Below are positions 27,022 through 35,729 of a DNA stretch of 64,000 nucleotides, piece after piece. This stretch comes from Maritimibacter alkaliphilus (lineage in GTDB: Bacteria > Pseudomonadota > Alphaproteobacteria > Rhodobacterales > Rhodobacteraceae). Position numbers and translations under genes: made by a program. Position 1 is the stretch's first letter; each line of letters opens with the position of its first letter. The DNA lies in the NCBI RefSeq assembly GCF_019801605.1, contig NZ_JAHVIT010000002.1, positions 124,001 to 188,000 on the forward strand, in the 5' to 3' direction. The notes under the pieces were generated by a model. It worked only from the letters and a program-made list of their open reading frames with translations. It ran no database searches and was not told the DNA's origin.

Positions 27022-28314
27022 TCAGCCCCGGATGCGCCGGATCAGGCTGTCGGCGCCGAGGACGGCATTCACCCCCACGGGCCAGAACCTCTGGAACGGG
27101 ATCGGCCGGATCGGCGTCACCGGGAAGGGCAATGCGCCGGCCTCGCCGCGCAGATGCGCCGCCAACCGGGGGCCGAGCGCCGTGGTCAGCGCCACGCCGC
27201 GCCCGTTGAAGCCCACGGCGACAAGGCCGCTGTCCTCCAGCGCATGCAGGTGCGGGTAATGGTCCGCCGTGATCGCCACGCGGCCGTTCCAGCCATAGGC
27301 CCAGCCCACGGCGGCAAGGCCAGGCCAGATGCGCTCGGCCAGCCGTTGCAGGACGGTGACCGAGGGCAGGCCGTCGGCCTCCTCCATCTGACCGCGCCCG
27401 CCGAAGATCAGCCGCCCGGCGGCATCGACGCGGTAGTAGATCGTCACCGTTCCGGTTTCATAGAGCACCCCGCCCCCGGCAAGGATGCGCCCGCGCAGCG
27501 CCTCGGGCAGCGGGTGGCTGGCGGCGATGGCACTGAAGACGGGGATCAGGCTCTGCGCCAGCTTCGGCACCAGCGGGCCGGAGTATCCGTTGGTCGCGAT
27601 CAGGAGCCGCCCCGCCGTCACGCTGCCGCCCTGGGTCGTCACCTTCCAGCCGGCGCCTTCACGTGCATAGGCGGTGACCGGGCTGTCGCAATGGATCACG
27701 GCCCCCGCCGCCTGCGCGGCCCCGGCAAGGCCACGGGTATATTTCAGCGGGTTCACCTGCGCGCCGGCCGGATCGAAGAGCCCGCCGGGATAGCGGGTGC
27801 AGCCGGTGGCGGCCTCCATCGCGGCGGCATCGTCGAAGCGCACGGGGATGTCATGGCGCAGCAGCGCCGCGGTCAGCGCCTCGACGTCGCGCAGCCCGGC
27901 CTCCGAGACCGCCGCGCGGTAGGTGCCGCCCTGCCGGAACTCCGCGTCGAACCCCAGCCGGTCGATCAGCGCGGCCAGTGTCCGGGGCGCATCATAGGCC
28001 CAGTGCAGGGTCTCGGTCCCGAAATCGCGCACCACCTCGTCCGGGTGGGTCTTGAGGCCAGGGTTGGCATGGCCGCCATTGCGCCCCGAGGCACCCCAGC
28101 CGGGCTCGTTCGCCTCCAGCACCGTGACCGAGGTTCCCGCCTCCGCCAGCGCCAGCGCCGTGGAGAGGCCGAGGATGCCCGCTCCCACGATCGCCACCTC
28201 TGCCTCGGCAGGGCCGCTGAGCGGAGCGCGCGCACGCGGCCCGTCCTCCGCCGCGTAGAGGGACCGGGGCAGCGCCTGCGCGGCGCGGGTTTCGACGGTA
28301 TCGCTCAGGATCAT
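27022..28314 (-). CDS. FAD-dependent amine oxidoreductase (DAO family, PuuB/OrdL-like)
   Basis: 430-residue flavoprotein. The dinucleotide-binding motif is VAIVGAGILGLSTALALAEAG at residues 40-60, followed by VLEANEPGWGASGRNGGHAN, the pattern of gamma-glutamylputrescine oxidase and related secondary-amine oxidases. The C-terminal FAD contact GLVAVGFNGRGVALTTALG is present. It probably oxidises a secondary amine or amino acid to an imine or aldehyde. No puuA, puuC or transporter adjoins it, so the substrate is unassigned. The start has GGAG in TGGAGTGCCCCG before ATG. Confidence 0.9.
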   Translation of the reverse strand: MILSDTVETRAAQALPRSLYAAEDGPRARAPLSGPAEAEVAIVGAGILGLSTALALAEAGTSVTVLEANEPGWGASGRNGGHANPGLKTHPDEVVRDFGTETLHWAYDAPRTLAALIDRLGFDAEFRQGGTYRAAVSEAGLRDVEALTAALLRHDIPVRFDDAAAMEAATGCTRYPGGLFDPAGAQVNPLKYTRGLAGAAQAAGAVIHCDSPVTAYAREGAGWKVTTQGGSVTAGRLLIATNGYSGPLVPKLAQSLIPVFSAIAASHPLPEALRGRILAGGGVLYETGTVTIYYRVDAAGRLIFGGRGQMEEADGLPSVTVLQRLAERIWPGLAAVGWAYGWNGRVAITADHYPHLHALEDSGLVAVGFNGRGVALTTALGPRLAAHLRGEAGALPFPVTPIRPIPFQRFWPVGVNAVLGADSLIRRIRG

Positions 28315-28425
28315 CGGGGCACTCCACTGGACTGCCCCGGTGGTAGGCCCGGACCGCCCGCAGGTCCATCATCCCGCGCGTCGCGACGCCACTGCGCGCG
28401 TCACCGTGCCAAAGCTTTCAGCAGC

Positions 28426-28884
28426 TCAGCCGGCCGCGGCCGCGCCGCGCACGGTCTCTTCCTGTGAATAGGCCATGAGGATCGGCAGGGTGCGGGGATG
28501 GGCGCCGATGGCATCCGCCAGCGAATACTTGTCCAGCGCCTTGTAGAAGGCGGCCTTGGCCTCGGCCAGCGCCCGCACAAGCCCGCAGGAGCCGTTCAGG
28601 ATGCAGGAGGCGCAATCCACCAATGGTGTCTCGCCTTCCATGAAACGCGCCACGGCACCGGCGTGGATCTCCTCCGCCGGCTTTGCCAGCTGCACGCCGC
28701 CGGACCGGCCACGCGTACTGCGGACGAACCCACCCTCGACCAGTTGCTGCACCACTTTCATGAGGTTGCTCTGCGACAGGTCATGGGCCCGCGCGATCTC
28801 GGCGATGGGGACAAGACGCCCCTGATGGGCGGCCAGGTAGAGGCACGCCCGCAATGCGTAGTCGGTAAATTTCGAAAGTCTCAC
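28426..28884 (-). CDS. Rrf2-family (NsrR/IscR-like) Fe-S regulator
   Basis: 152 residues from a GTG start (a TTG at 28896 would add four). The winged HTH begins RLSKFTDYALRACLYLAAHQ, with SQSNLMKVVQQLVEGGFVRSTRGRSGGVQL following, as in NsrR. Three cysteines in VDCASCILNGSC (91, 94, 100) could ligate an Fe-S cluster, but their spacing is C-x2-C-x5-C. In E. coli NsrR it is C-x4-C-x5-C, so the loop is two residues shorter here. It may sense nitric oxide, iron or redox state. No flavohaemoglobin or suf/isc gene is adjacent to name its regulon. Confidence 0.9.
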   Translation of the reverse strand: MRLSKFTDYALRACLYLAAHQGRLVPIAEIARAHDLSQSNLMKVVQQLVEGGFVRSTRGRSGGVQLAKPAEEIHAGAVARFMEGETPLVDCASCILNGSCGLVRALAEAKAAFYKALDKYSLADAIGAHPRTLPILMAYSQEETVRGAAAAG

Positions 28885-29018
28885 AGGCCCACCCAAAGGA
28901 ATTCTAAAAGATGAATTTCAGACTGGCCAAATGTGAATTACGGAGCAACAAAGATTCCGTTTTCATGAAAGCATTTGCGGGTTTGCCCCTCCTAAAAAGG
29001 GGCAAACCGAGGGGCCAA

Positions 29019-29867
29019 TCACGCGAAAGTGGCTGCAACTGTTTCCTTCATCGGCGTGGTGGGGCGGCCGATCAGGGTGCTCAGCGTCTTGCTGTCATCG
29101 AAAAGCGCGGCGCTGTCACCGGCGCGGGCATCGCTGTCGGCGAAGATCTGGGCCACCGGCTCGGGCAGGCCGATCTGGGTCAGCGCGGCGGCATAGTCGG
29201 ACTGGCTCAGCACCTGGTAGGGCACGGTCTTGCCAACCACCTTCGAGACCTCTTCGGCCATCTCACCGATGGTGTAGGCGGTATCCCCCGCCAGTTCATA
29301 GGTCTTTCCGGCGTGACCTTCGGTGGTGGCGACCACGGCGATCGCCTCGGCATAGTCCTTGCGCGCGGCACTGGCGATCTTGCCGTCCCCGGAGGCCCCG
29401 ATGATCGCGCCATGTTCCACCGACGCGGGCAGCGCCCCGGTGTAGTTCTCGGTGTACCAGCCATTGCGCAGGATCGTGGCGGGAATGCCGCTCTCCGCGA
29501 TGGCGGTCTCGGTCGCCTTGTGATCGCCCGCGAGGATCATCGGGTTGTCGAAGCCCTTGAGGATGCTGGTGTAGATCAGGTGCTTGACGCCCGCGGCCTT
29601 GGCGGCGGCGATGACGTTCCTGTGCTGCCCGGCGCGGTCGTTGAAGTCGCTGGACGAGATCAGAACCAGCGTGTCGATGCGCTTCACGGCTTCGGCCAGC
29701 TGCTCGGTGTCGTGGTAGTCGGCGGCGCGGGCGGCCACGCCGAGGTCGGCAGCCTTGGCGGGATCACGGACGAGCGCGACGATCTGGTCGGCGGACACGC
29801 GGTCTTTCAGCGCGGCAACGGCAAGGCGGCCCAGTTGGCCGGTGGCTCCGGTGATGGCGATGGTCAT
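29019..29867 (-). CDS. qorB: NmrA-type NAD(P)H:quinone oxidoreductase (QorB-like)
   Basis: 282-residue atypical SDR. GATGQLG (7-13) is the dinucleotide loop; VKHLIYTSILKGFDNP, ILRNGWYTENYTG and the C-terminal FADSDARAGDSAALFDDSKTLSTLIGRPTTP match the E. coli YtfG/QorB family. That family reduces quinones with NAD(P)H and is tied to disulphide/quinone stress. It diverges from an HxlR-family gene with a conserved N-terminal cysteine, the same pairing as ytfG-ytfH, which strengthens both calls. Confidence 0.92.
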   Translation of the reverse strand: MTIAITGATGQLGRLAVAALKDRVSADQIVALVRDPAKAADLGVAARAADYHDTEQLAEAVKRIDTLVLISSSDFNDRAGQHRNVIAAAKAAGVKHLIYTSILKGFDNPMILAGDHKATETAIAESGIPATILRNGWYTENYTGALPASVEHGAIIGASGDGKIASAARKDYAEAIAVVATTEGHAGKTYELAGDTAYTIGEMAEEVSKVVGKTVPYQVLSQSDYAAALTQIGLPEPVAQIFADSDARAGDSAALFDDSKTLSTLIGRPTTPMKETVAATFA

Positions 29868-29922
29868 GGGGGTCTCCGTTTCTCTTTACGGGATGGATGT
29901 TGACGGGGCCAACCTAACCACC

Positions 29923-29941
29923 TACTTACGAAACGGAAGTA
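29923..29941. promoter_or_regulatory. Inverted repeat in the qorB/HxlR divergent promoter
   Basis: TACTT and AAGTA flank a 9-base spacer in the 100-base region between qorB and the HxlR gene, within locally AT-richer DNA. HxlR regulators commonly bind such sites and repress both divergent genes until the cysteine is oxidised. The assignment is by position and symmetry only. Confidence 0.45.
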
Positions 29942-29967
29942 CCTACAAAAATGTTAGTGTGAAAAAG

Positions 29968-30345
29968 ATGTCGGACAGCACGACCCTCGGCTGGCAGGAC
30001 GGCCGCTTCGCACCGGACGTGATGGCGGCGGATTGCCCCTCGCGCCGGATTCTGACCCATATCACCAGCCGGTGGGGCGGGCTGATCCTGATCGCCCTGC
30101 GCGGCGAGGTTCTGCGCTTCAGCGAGATGCGGCGCCGGATCGCGGGCATCAGCGAACGGATGCTGGCGCAGACCCTGCAAACGCTGGAGGCCGACGGCTT
30201 CGTGCTGCGCAAGGCCTATGACGTGGTGCCGCCGCACGTGGAATACAGCCTCACCCCGCTAGGGGAGGAAGCCGCCGAGAAGATCAGCGAGCTTTCACAT
30301 TGGATCGAGACCAACCTGCACCGCATCCCCGGCGCGGCGGGCTGA
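29968..30345 (+). CDS. HxlR-family redox-type transcriptional regulator
   Basis: 125-residue winged-helix regulator with DCPSRRILTHITSRWGGLIL, LRFSEMRRRIAGISERMLAQ and VPPHVEYSLTPLGEE, the standard HxlR pattern. Cys23 is at the position used as a redox switch in QorR/HypR-like members. The start ATG at 29968 excludes a longer frame that would overlap qorB. It is probably the repressor of the divergent qorB. Its stop lies three bases from the stop of the convergent TIM-barrel gene. Confidence 0.92.
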   Translation: MSDSTTLGWQDGRFAPDVMAADCPSRRILTHITSRWGGLILIALRGEVLRFSEMRRRIAGISERMLAQTLQTLEADGFVLRKAYDVVPPHVEYSLTPLGEEAAEKISELSHWIETNLHRIPGAAG

Positions 30346-30348
30346 GGC

Positions 30349-31155
30349 TCAGACCCGCGCCAGCAGGGCGCGCGTGGCCTTGGCGATGTGCCGCAGCACC
30401 GCCTCGGGCCCCTCGGCCTTGGTGAGCGCCGCCATCGGCACCTCCAGCCCCAGGGGGATCTCGGGCGGCAGGGCGCGCAGGAAGGCCAGCAGGTCGATCT
30501 GCCCGGTGCCGGGGGCCAGCCGCTCGGCCCGCGCAGTGAAGAGCAGCTCCTCGGTGGTATAACTGCCCTGCACGGTGGCATCGCAGAGATGGGCAAAGGG
30601 CATCCGCCCGGTCGGGATCGCCTTCAGCAGCGCGAGGTCGGAGCGGGAGCGGTCCACGTGCAGGCTGTCGGCCAGCAGGCCCACCTGCGGCCCGGCCTGC
30701 TGCACCACCTGCCAACAGGCCGCCAGATCGGGCACCACCGTCCAAGGAAAGAATTCCAGCACCGGGCGAATGCCACGCGGCGCGGCCAGTTCGGCAATCG
30801 CGGCGAGACGATCCGCGAGGCGGTCGAGGTCCTCGTCATAGGGCGCGGTGATCAGCGTCTGCGCGCCCAAAGCGGCGCCCGCGTCCAGAAGCGGCTCCAG
30901 CGTGGCGACATCCGTCTCGGGGGTGATCTTGAGGAACTCGATATCCGGCACCTTCAGCCCGGTCGCCGCCAGCGCCGCCTGCGTCTGCTTCAGCAGGGCC
31001 GGGTCGTCCATCAGCGGATAACCGGGGCTGTCCTCCGTCACCTTGATCAGGCGCAGGCCCACCCCGTCGAAACCCGCCTCGCCGGCGGCCTCGATGAACT
31101 GCGGCGGGGGCAGGTCTATGGCGGTCAGATGGGCGACGGTCAGCGCTCTCGTCAT
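30349..31155 (-). CDS. TIM-barrel sugar-phosphate isomerase/epimerase-like protein
   Basis: 268-residue AP-endonuclease-2/xylose-isomerase-like barrel. The likely metal ligands are the Glu in IRPVLEFFPW, the Asp of VGLLADSLHVDR, the His of MPFAHLCDA and the Glu in PLGLEVPM. The fold houses hydroxypyruvate isomerases, inosose dehydratases and 3-dehydroshikimate dehydratases. It begins one base after the flavoprotein stop, so the two form an operon diverging from the LysR/tct/shikimate genes. A role on a ring carboxylate in that pathway is plausible but unproven. Confidence 0.85.
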   Translation of the reverse strand: MTRALTVAHLTAIDLPPPQFIEAAGEAGFDGVGLRLIKVTEDSPGYPLMDDPALLKQTQAALAATGLKVPDIEFLKITPETDVATLEPLLDAGAALGAQTLITAPYDEDLDRLADRLAAIAELAAPRGIRPVLEFFPWTVVPDLAACWQVVQQAGPQVGLLADSLHVDRSRSDLALLKAIPTGRMPFAHLCDATVQGSYTTEELLFTARAERLAPGTGQIDLLAFLRALPPEIPLGLEVPMAALTKAEGPEAVLRHIAKATRALLARV

Positions 31156-31156
31156 C

Positions 31157-32830
31157 TCAGGTCTCTTTCTGGGCGGCATCGCGCCCGGCGATATAGCCGA
31201 AGGTCAGGGCGGGGCCGATGGCGATGCCCCCCGCCGGATAGAAGCCGCCAAAGACGCTGGCCGCATCGGTCCCGGCGGCATAGAGCCCGGGCACCGGCGT
31301 GCCGTCCGCCTGCAAGACGCGGGCCTGCGCATCGGTGGAAATGCCCGCGAAGGTGCCGAAGCTGCCGGGCACGACCTCGACCGCGTGAAACGGCGGCTTG
31401 AGGATCGGCGCGACATTGGGGTTGGGCGCCAGATCCGGGTCACCCTGCAGGCGCATGTAGGCCGTGGTGCCCCGGTGGAAGGCCGGATCCTCACCCTTCG
31501 CCGCGCCCTCGTTCCACTGCGAAACAGTCTCTGACAGGCCTTTCGGGTCTATTCCGCACTGCTTTGCCAGACCCTCGATCGTCCTGTCGGTCTTCAGGTA
31601 GCCGCGGCCAACCCACTGGCGCCACGGCGCGGGCTGGGGCCGCACCACGCCAAGGCCGAAGCGCCGCAGGAAGCGGTGATCGCAGATCATCCACGACCGC
31701 GCGGGCGTGCCGTCGGGCACGGCCTTCAGCAATTGCTCGACATAGTCGTGGTAGCCCAGACCCTCGTTGCAGAACCGCTTGCCATCGGCCAGCACGCCGA
31801 TGACCCCCGGCTTGCCCCGGTCGATGATATGCGGGAACTGCGCCACCCGACCGTCAGGCCAGCGCACGGTCGAGACCGGGCAGAAGGCCGCGGGGCGGGC
31901 TTGATCGGTGCGCACGACACCGCCCGCACCCTCGGCCAGCCGCAGCCCGTCGCCGGTGGCCGTCTCCACCGCCAGCGTGCGGTGCTCGTCATCGCGCGGC
32001 ATCAGGCCCGCGCGGCGCGCCATATCCCGCGGGAAGCCGCCACAGGCCAGCACCACGCCCCGGGTCGCGCGCAACTCGGTCCCGTCGGGCAGCAGGACAC
32101 CGATCACGCGGCCCTCCTCCACCAGCAACTCGCGCACCGCGACGCCGGTGCGGATCTCGACATCCTTGTCCAGCGCCGAGCGCACAAGACGCCCGATCAG
32201 CGCCGTGCCGTTGCGCAGGTCCATCCCACGCCGATGAACGGCGAGGTCCCGCATATGGCGCAGCACCCGTTTCGTCGCGTGGAGAAAGGCCGGGAAAGAG
32301 CGCGTCATCGTCATGAAGGCGCGCAGGTCCGGCCCGGCCTGAATGGTCATGCCGTGGAAGGTCGTCTCCCGCACCGGTTCGCGCAGCAGCGAGACCGCCT
32401 TGCCCAGCCCGCGCGCATCATAGGGCGCCGCGATAACGGACCGCCCACCCATGCCCGCACCGGGCTGGTGGCTGTAGGTATCGGGGATCTTCAGCCCGCC
32501 TTCCCAGGCGACGGCACTGTTCTCCTCGAGGAAGCCGACCATCTCGGGCGCGGCCTTCAGGAAGGCCTCCACCCGCTCGGGCTCGTAATGATTGCCGAGG
32601 ACCGCCTTCAGGTACTGGCGCGGGGCCTCTTCCGGCTCGGTGATCCCGGCGCGGACGGCCACGGGATTGCGGGGGGCAAAGATCCAGCCGCCCGACCAGG
32701 CGGTGGTGCCGCCCAGCACATCGGCCTTTTCCAGCAGGACCACGCGGGCCCCGAAATGGGCCGCCGTCACCGCGGCGCAAAGCCCCGCAGCACCCGAGCC
32801 CAGCACGACGACATCGGTTTCCGACTTCAT
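31157..32830 (-). CDS. FAD-dependent oxidoreductase, KstD/fumarate-reductase flavoprotein family
   Basis: 557-residue soluble flavoprotein. The N-terminal motif VVVLGSGAAGLCAAVTAA (GSGAAG at 11-16) with Glu34 and GGTTAWSGGWIFAP binds FAD. The C-terminus GTPVPGLYAAGTDAASVFGG, then YPAGGIAIGPALTFG, is the FAD-capping motif of 3-ketosteroid dehydrogenase and fumarate/urocanate-reductase relatives. Such enzymes add or remove a carbon-carbon double bond next to a carbonyl or carboxylate. It shares a control region with LysR, TctCBA, shikimate dehydrogenase and dehydroshikimate dehydratase genes. A ring desaturation in that pathway is the working guess. Confidence 0.88.
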   Translation of the reverse strand: MKSETDVVVLGSGAAGLCAAVTAAHFGARVVLLEKADVLGGTTAWSGGWIFAPRNPVAVRAGITEPEEAPRQYLKAVLGNHYEPERVEAFLKAAPEMVGFLEENSAVAWEGGLKIPDTYSHQPGAGMGGRSVIAAPYDARGLGKAVSLLREPVRETTFHGMTIQAGPDLRAFMTMTRSFPAFLHATKRVLRHMRDLAVHRRGMDLRNGTALIGRLVRSALDKDVEIRTGVAVRELLVEEGRVIGVLLPDGTELRATRGVVLACGGFPRDMARRAGLMPRDDEHRTLAVETATGDGLRLAEGAGGVVRTDQARPAAFCPVSTVRWPDGRVAQFPHIIDRGKPGVIGVLADGKRFCNEGLGYHDYVEQLLKAVPDGTPARSWMICDHRFLRRFGLGVVRPQPAPWRQWVGRGYLKTDRTIEGLAKQCGIDPKGLSETVSQWNEGAAKGEDPAFHRGTTAYMRLQGDPDLAPNPNVAPILKPPFHAVEVVPGSFGTFAGISTDAQARVLQADGTPVPGLYAAGTDAASVFGGFYPAGGIAIGPALTFGYIAGRDAAQKET

Positions 32831-32945
32831 CCCGCACACACCTCCCGACCTTGTACGCCGGATATGTCTTGCCATCCGGCCTTAACGTCAATTATCAAAT
32901 TCGCCAGCGTCGTAACACGGCGTTAAGATGGGAGGAGGAGACCCC
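32831..32945. promoter_or_regulatory. Divergent flavoprotein/LysR control region
   Basis: 115 bases between two divergent starts, AT-richer than the surroundings. TTAACG near 32882 and CGTTAA near 32931 are inverted copies, possible arms of an extended LysR-type site. No -35/-10 pair was convincing. Confidence 0.4.
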
Positions 32946-33878
32946 ATGCGAGAGATCACGCTTCGGCAGATCGAGGTGATCCGCGCGGTGATGCTGCGCG
33001 GCACGATCAGCGGTGCGGCAGAGCACCTTGGCGTCTCGGCGCCCGGAATCAGCCGGTTGATCAAGCATACAGAGGAATCGCTGGGCCTGCGCCTCTTCGA
33101 ACGCCGCGCCGGCCTTTTCGTGCCGGCGGTGGAGGCCAGTGCCGTCTTCGACCAGATCCGCGAGGTCTACAACGGGGTCGAGAACCTGCAGATGGCGCTC
33201 GACTCGCTGCACAAGGGCCATGACGTCCGGCTGTCCTTCGCCTCCGCCCCCTCGGTGGCGCAGTTCATCGCGGCGCGGGCGATCCGCTCCCTGCGCGGGC
33301 GCTACCCCGACCTCTTCATCGACCTGAACATCCTCAAGATCGAGGAGACGATCGACTACCTGCTGCTGGAGCGGGGGGAGTTCGTGATCATGTCCTCCCC
33401 CGTCCGCAACCCGGGCATCGAGAACGAGGAGATCGCCGTCGGCCGGCTGGTGGCGATCCTGCCGGAGGATCATCCGCTCTGCGCACAGGAAGTGGTTTCC
33501 CTGCACGACCTGGCGCAGGAGCCCCTGATCGGGGTGGATCCTTCCGACCCTTACGGCGCCTTCGTGGCGAAACCCTTCCGCGAGGCCGGCATCGAAATGA
33601 CCCAGAGCGTCCGGGGGCGATTCGCCCAGACCGTCGTCAGCCTCGTGCGCCACGGACTCGGGGTGGCGGTGATCGACGAGTTCTCGGTCGCGGAGGTCTA
33701 CATGCCCGGCATCGCGCGGCGCCCCCTGAAGGAGGAGGGCTCCATCTCGATCTACGTGGTGCGCAAGAAGGGCCGCGTGCTGTCCAACTTCGCGGAATAC
33801 GCCATAAAACAGTTCCGAAAGGAGCTGGCCGAGGCCGCGCAGCACTGGCAGATGCCGGCCACACGACGCCGTGAATGA
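32946..33878 (+). CDS. LysR-family transcriptional regulator of the shikimate-type cluster
   Basis: 310 residues. The N-terminal HTH reads ITLRQIEVIRAVMLRGTISG, then AEHLGVSAPGISRLIKHTEE and LGLRLFERR. An effector-binding domain follows from about residue 90, with LVRHGLGVAVIDEFSVAE near residue 240. GGAGGAGGAGACCCC precedes the ATG. It sits between the flavoprotein/TIM-barrel operon (divergent) and tctCBA (same strand, 136 bases on). It is therefore the natural candidate to control both, with a substrate or intermediate as co-inducer. Confidence 0.9.
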   Translation: MREITLRQIEVIRAVMLRGTISGAAEHLGVSAPGISRLIKHTEESLGLRLFERRAGLFVPAVEASAVFDQIREVYNGVENLQMALDSLHKGHDVRLSFASAPSVAQFIAARAIRSLRGRYPDLFIDLNILKIEETIDYLLLERGEFVIMSSPVRNPGIENEEIAVGRLVAILPEDHPLCAQEVVSLHDLAQEPLIGVDPSDPYGAFVAKPFREAGIEMTQSVRGRFAQTVVSLVRHGLGVAVIDEFSVAEVYMPGIARRPLKEEGSISIYVVRKKGRVLSNFAEYAIKQFRKELAEAAQHWQMPATRRRE

Positions 33879-34014
33879 TTAACATCATGTTCACGATTGC
33901 GCAGACAGGATATTTGACGTTATGCAAAGCCAGAGGCAAATTGTCTCAACGGCGGTGAAATGCGCAACAATCGTGCGCCCCATCAGCCGCCGGAGGAGCT
34001 TTTGGGAGGAAACC

Positions 34015-35019
34015 ATGAAGCACTTTATCGTAGGCGCCGTGTCGGCGCTGGTTCTGGGCGCAACCACTGCGGCCGCTGCTGACTACCCGACGAAAGAGAT
34101 CCAGGGCATCATCCAGTGGGGGGCCGGCGGCTCCACCGATACGGTGATGCGCTCGGTTACGCCCCATGCCGAGGACGTCCTCGGCGGCACCGTCGTTCTT
34201 CAGAACATGACCGGCGCCGTGGGTGCGATTGCGCTGAACCACGTGGCCGGCGCCAAGGCCGATGGCTACACCCTGCTGATGGGCGCGGAAAACCCGCTGC
34301 TCTACAAGGTGATGGGCCTGGGCGACAAGGACTACAGCGAGTTCACCCCGATCAACCTGCTGGCGCGCGGCACCGCCGTTCTGGTCGCCAACGTCGATGC
34401 GCCCTTCGACGATTACGCGGGCATGATGAAGTACATCGCGGAGAACCCCGGTGAGCTGCGCCTCGGCGCGACCGGCCCGGGCGGCCTGCCCTCCGTCATC
34501 ACCGCGATGATGGAGAGCGTCGAAGGCGATCTCGACGTGATCTCGGTGCCCTACGACGGCGACGGCCCGGCGCTGACCGCGCTGCAGGGCGGGGCCATCG
34601 ACGTGATGCCTGCCGTTCTGGGCGCGGCCATCGAATCGATCCGCGGCGGCAAGATGAAGCCGCTGGCGATCATGGACGTGGAAGCCTCGGACAAGCTGCC
34701 CGACGTGAAGCCGGTGACGGAGTTCAACGACGGTTACTCCAGCCTGCTGCCCTGGGGCCCCTTCTTCGGCGTCTTCGTCAAGAACGGCACCCCTGATGAC
34801 GTGGTGGCCAAGCTGACCGAGGCCTATGCCGCCGGTGCCGAGAACGAAGACTTCGTCAGCCTGATGGACGGCCGCGGCTACACCATCATGAACATGTCCG
34901 GCGACGAGGCGCAGGACTTCCTCACCACCTGGCAGCAGAACACCGCGTGGCTGCTTCAGGACGCGGGCCTCACCAAGGCCTCGCCCGAGGAGTTCGGCAT
35001 CGCCAAGCCCGGCGAATGA
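34015..35019 (+). CDS. Tripartite tricarboxylate transporter binding protein (TctC family)
   Basis: 334-residue periplasmic receptor. The signal peptide is KHFIVGAVSALVLGATTAAAA, cleaved before DYPTKEIQGIIQWGAGGSTD, the typical TctC start. LGATGPGGLPSVITAMM and VPYDGDGPALTALQGGAIDV are ligand-loop features of the family. The ribosome binding site is GGGAGGAAACC. It is the first gene of tctCBA followed by shikimate dehydrogenase and dehydroshikimate dehydratase, so the ligand is probably a cyclic hydroxy-carboxylate such as quinate or shikimate rather than citrate. Confidence 0.92.
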   Translation: MKHFIVGAVSALVLGATTAAAADYPTKEIQGIIQWGAGGSTDTVMRSVTPHAEDVLGGTVVLQNMTGAVGAIALNHVAGAKADGYTLLMGAENPLLYKVMGLGDKDYSEFTPINLLARGTAVLVANVDAPFDDYAGMMKYIAENPGELRLGATGPGGLPSVITAMMESVEGDLDVISVPYDGDGPALTALQGGAIDVMPAVLGAAIESIRGGKMKPLAIMDVEASDKLPDVKPVTEFNDGYSSLLPWGPFFGVFVKNGTPDDVVAKLTEAYAAGAENEDFVSLMDGRGYTIMNMSGDEAQDFLTTWQQNTAWLLQDAGLTKASPEEFGIAKPGE

Positions 35020-35062
35020 TCCGCTAGAGCGGGCCAGACGAAACAACTGATTTCGTACTTCG

Positions 35063-35092
35063 GCGCCGCCCGTCTTCTCCGATGGGCGGCGC
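35063..35092 (+). terminator. Hairpin between tctC and tctB (attenuator-like)
   Basis: GCGCCGCCC and GGGCGGCGC form a 9-bp perfect stem with a 12-base loop, followed by TTCTCGTT. It lies between the binding-protein gene and the membrane genes, like the hairpins at 5447-5478 and 12530-12573. Confidence 0.6.
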
Positions 35093-35153
35093 TTCTCGTT
35101 GGACCAGGTCGCAGCGGCCCCCCGCCGCCACGGGCGACACTGAGGAGGACAGA

Positions 35154-35729
35154 ATGGATCCCGACTACCGCGGCGACGCCGATCACCACGACGGCACGTC
35201 CGATGCCACCCCCGGCGGCTACACCAAGGAACGCCGCCCCGGCGAACTGGGCTTTGCCGTCATCATGGCTCTGGCCAGCCTCTACCTGCTGTGGAGCGCC
35301 TACGGCATCTCGGGCTTCGACGCCCTCTCGGCCCCCGGCGCCGTCCCCATGGCCACCACGGCGGCGATGGTGATCTCGGCCCTCGTCATCCTCGTGAAGA
35401 CCGCGCGGCGGCCCAAGGTCACGACCGAGACCCTCTCGCGCGACATCCTGCCGGTGAAGGTGATCGTCTTCGTCGTCTTCCTTGCCGCCTTCGGGGCGCT
35501 GCTGATCCCGCTCGGCTTCCTGCCCACGGCGGCGCTGTTCCTGATCGCCTCGGTCAAGCTGCTCTCCGACCGCGGCTGGGGCTTTGCCATCGGGGTCTCG
35601 CTCTTCACCCTTCTGATCATCTGGATCGTCTTCCGCATCGTCTTCACCGTGCTGATGCCCGCGGGCATCGTGCCCGAGGCGGAGATCCTCCAGTTCTTCC
35701 GTAACCTCACCTCCGGAGGGGCCGCCTGA
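35154..35729 (+). CDS. Tripartite tricarboxylate transporter small membrane protein (TctB family)
   Basis: 191-residue inner-membrane protein with four predicted helices starting at ELGFAVIMALASLYLLWSAYG, VPMATTAAMVISALVIL, VIVFVVFLAAFGALLIPLG and FAIGVSLFTLLIIWIVFRIV. The soluble N-terminus is His/Asp-rich. GAGGAGGACAGA precedes the ATG. Its stop overlaps the tctA start by one base (TGATG at 35729), so the two membrane subunits are coupled. Confidence 0.92.
   Translation: MDPDYRGDADHHDGTSDATPGGYTKERRPGELGFAVIMALASLYLLWSAYGISGFDALSAPGAVPMATTAAMVISALVILVKTARRPKVTTETLSRDILPVKVIVFVVFLAAFGALLIPLGFLPTAALFLIASVKLLSDRGWGFAIGVSLFTLLIIWIVFRIVFTVLMPAGIVPEAEILQFFRNLTSGGAA

Noticed and set aside
33872-33896. 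CGTGAA ... TTCACG inverted repeat overlapping the LysR stop codon
   Set aside because: The arms are imperfect beyond six bases and the site overlaps coding sequence. It could be part of an operator for tctC but is too weak to annotate.
33906-33925. GGATATTTGACG near 33908 as a fourth copy of the dispersed GGAT element
   Set aside because: Only the first bases match. The distance from GGAT to the next ATG differs and no GC run precedes it. The TTGACG inside could be a -35 element, but no matching -10 was convincing.
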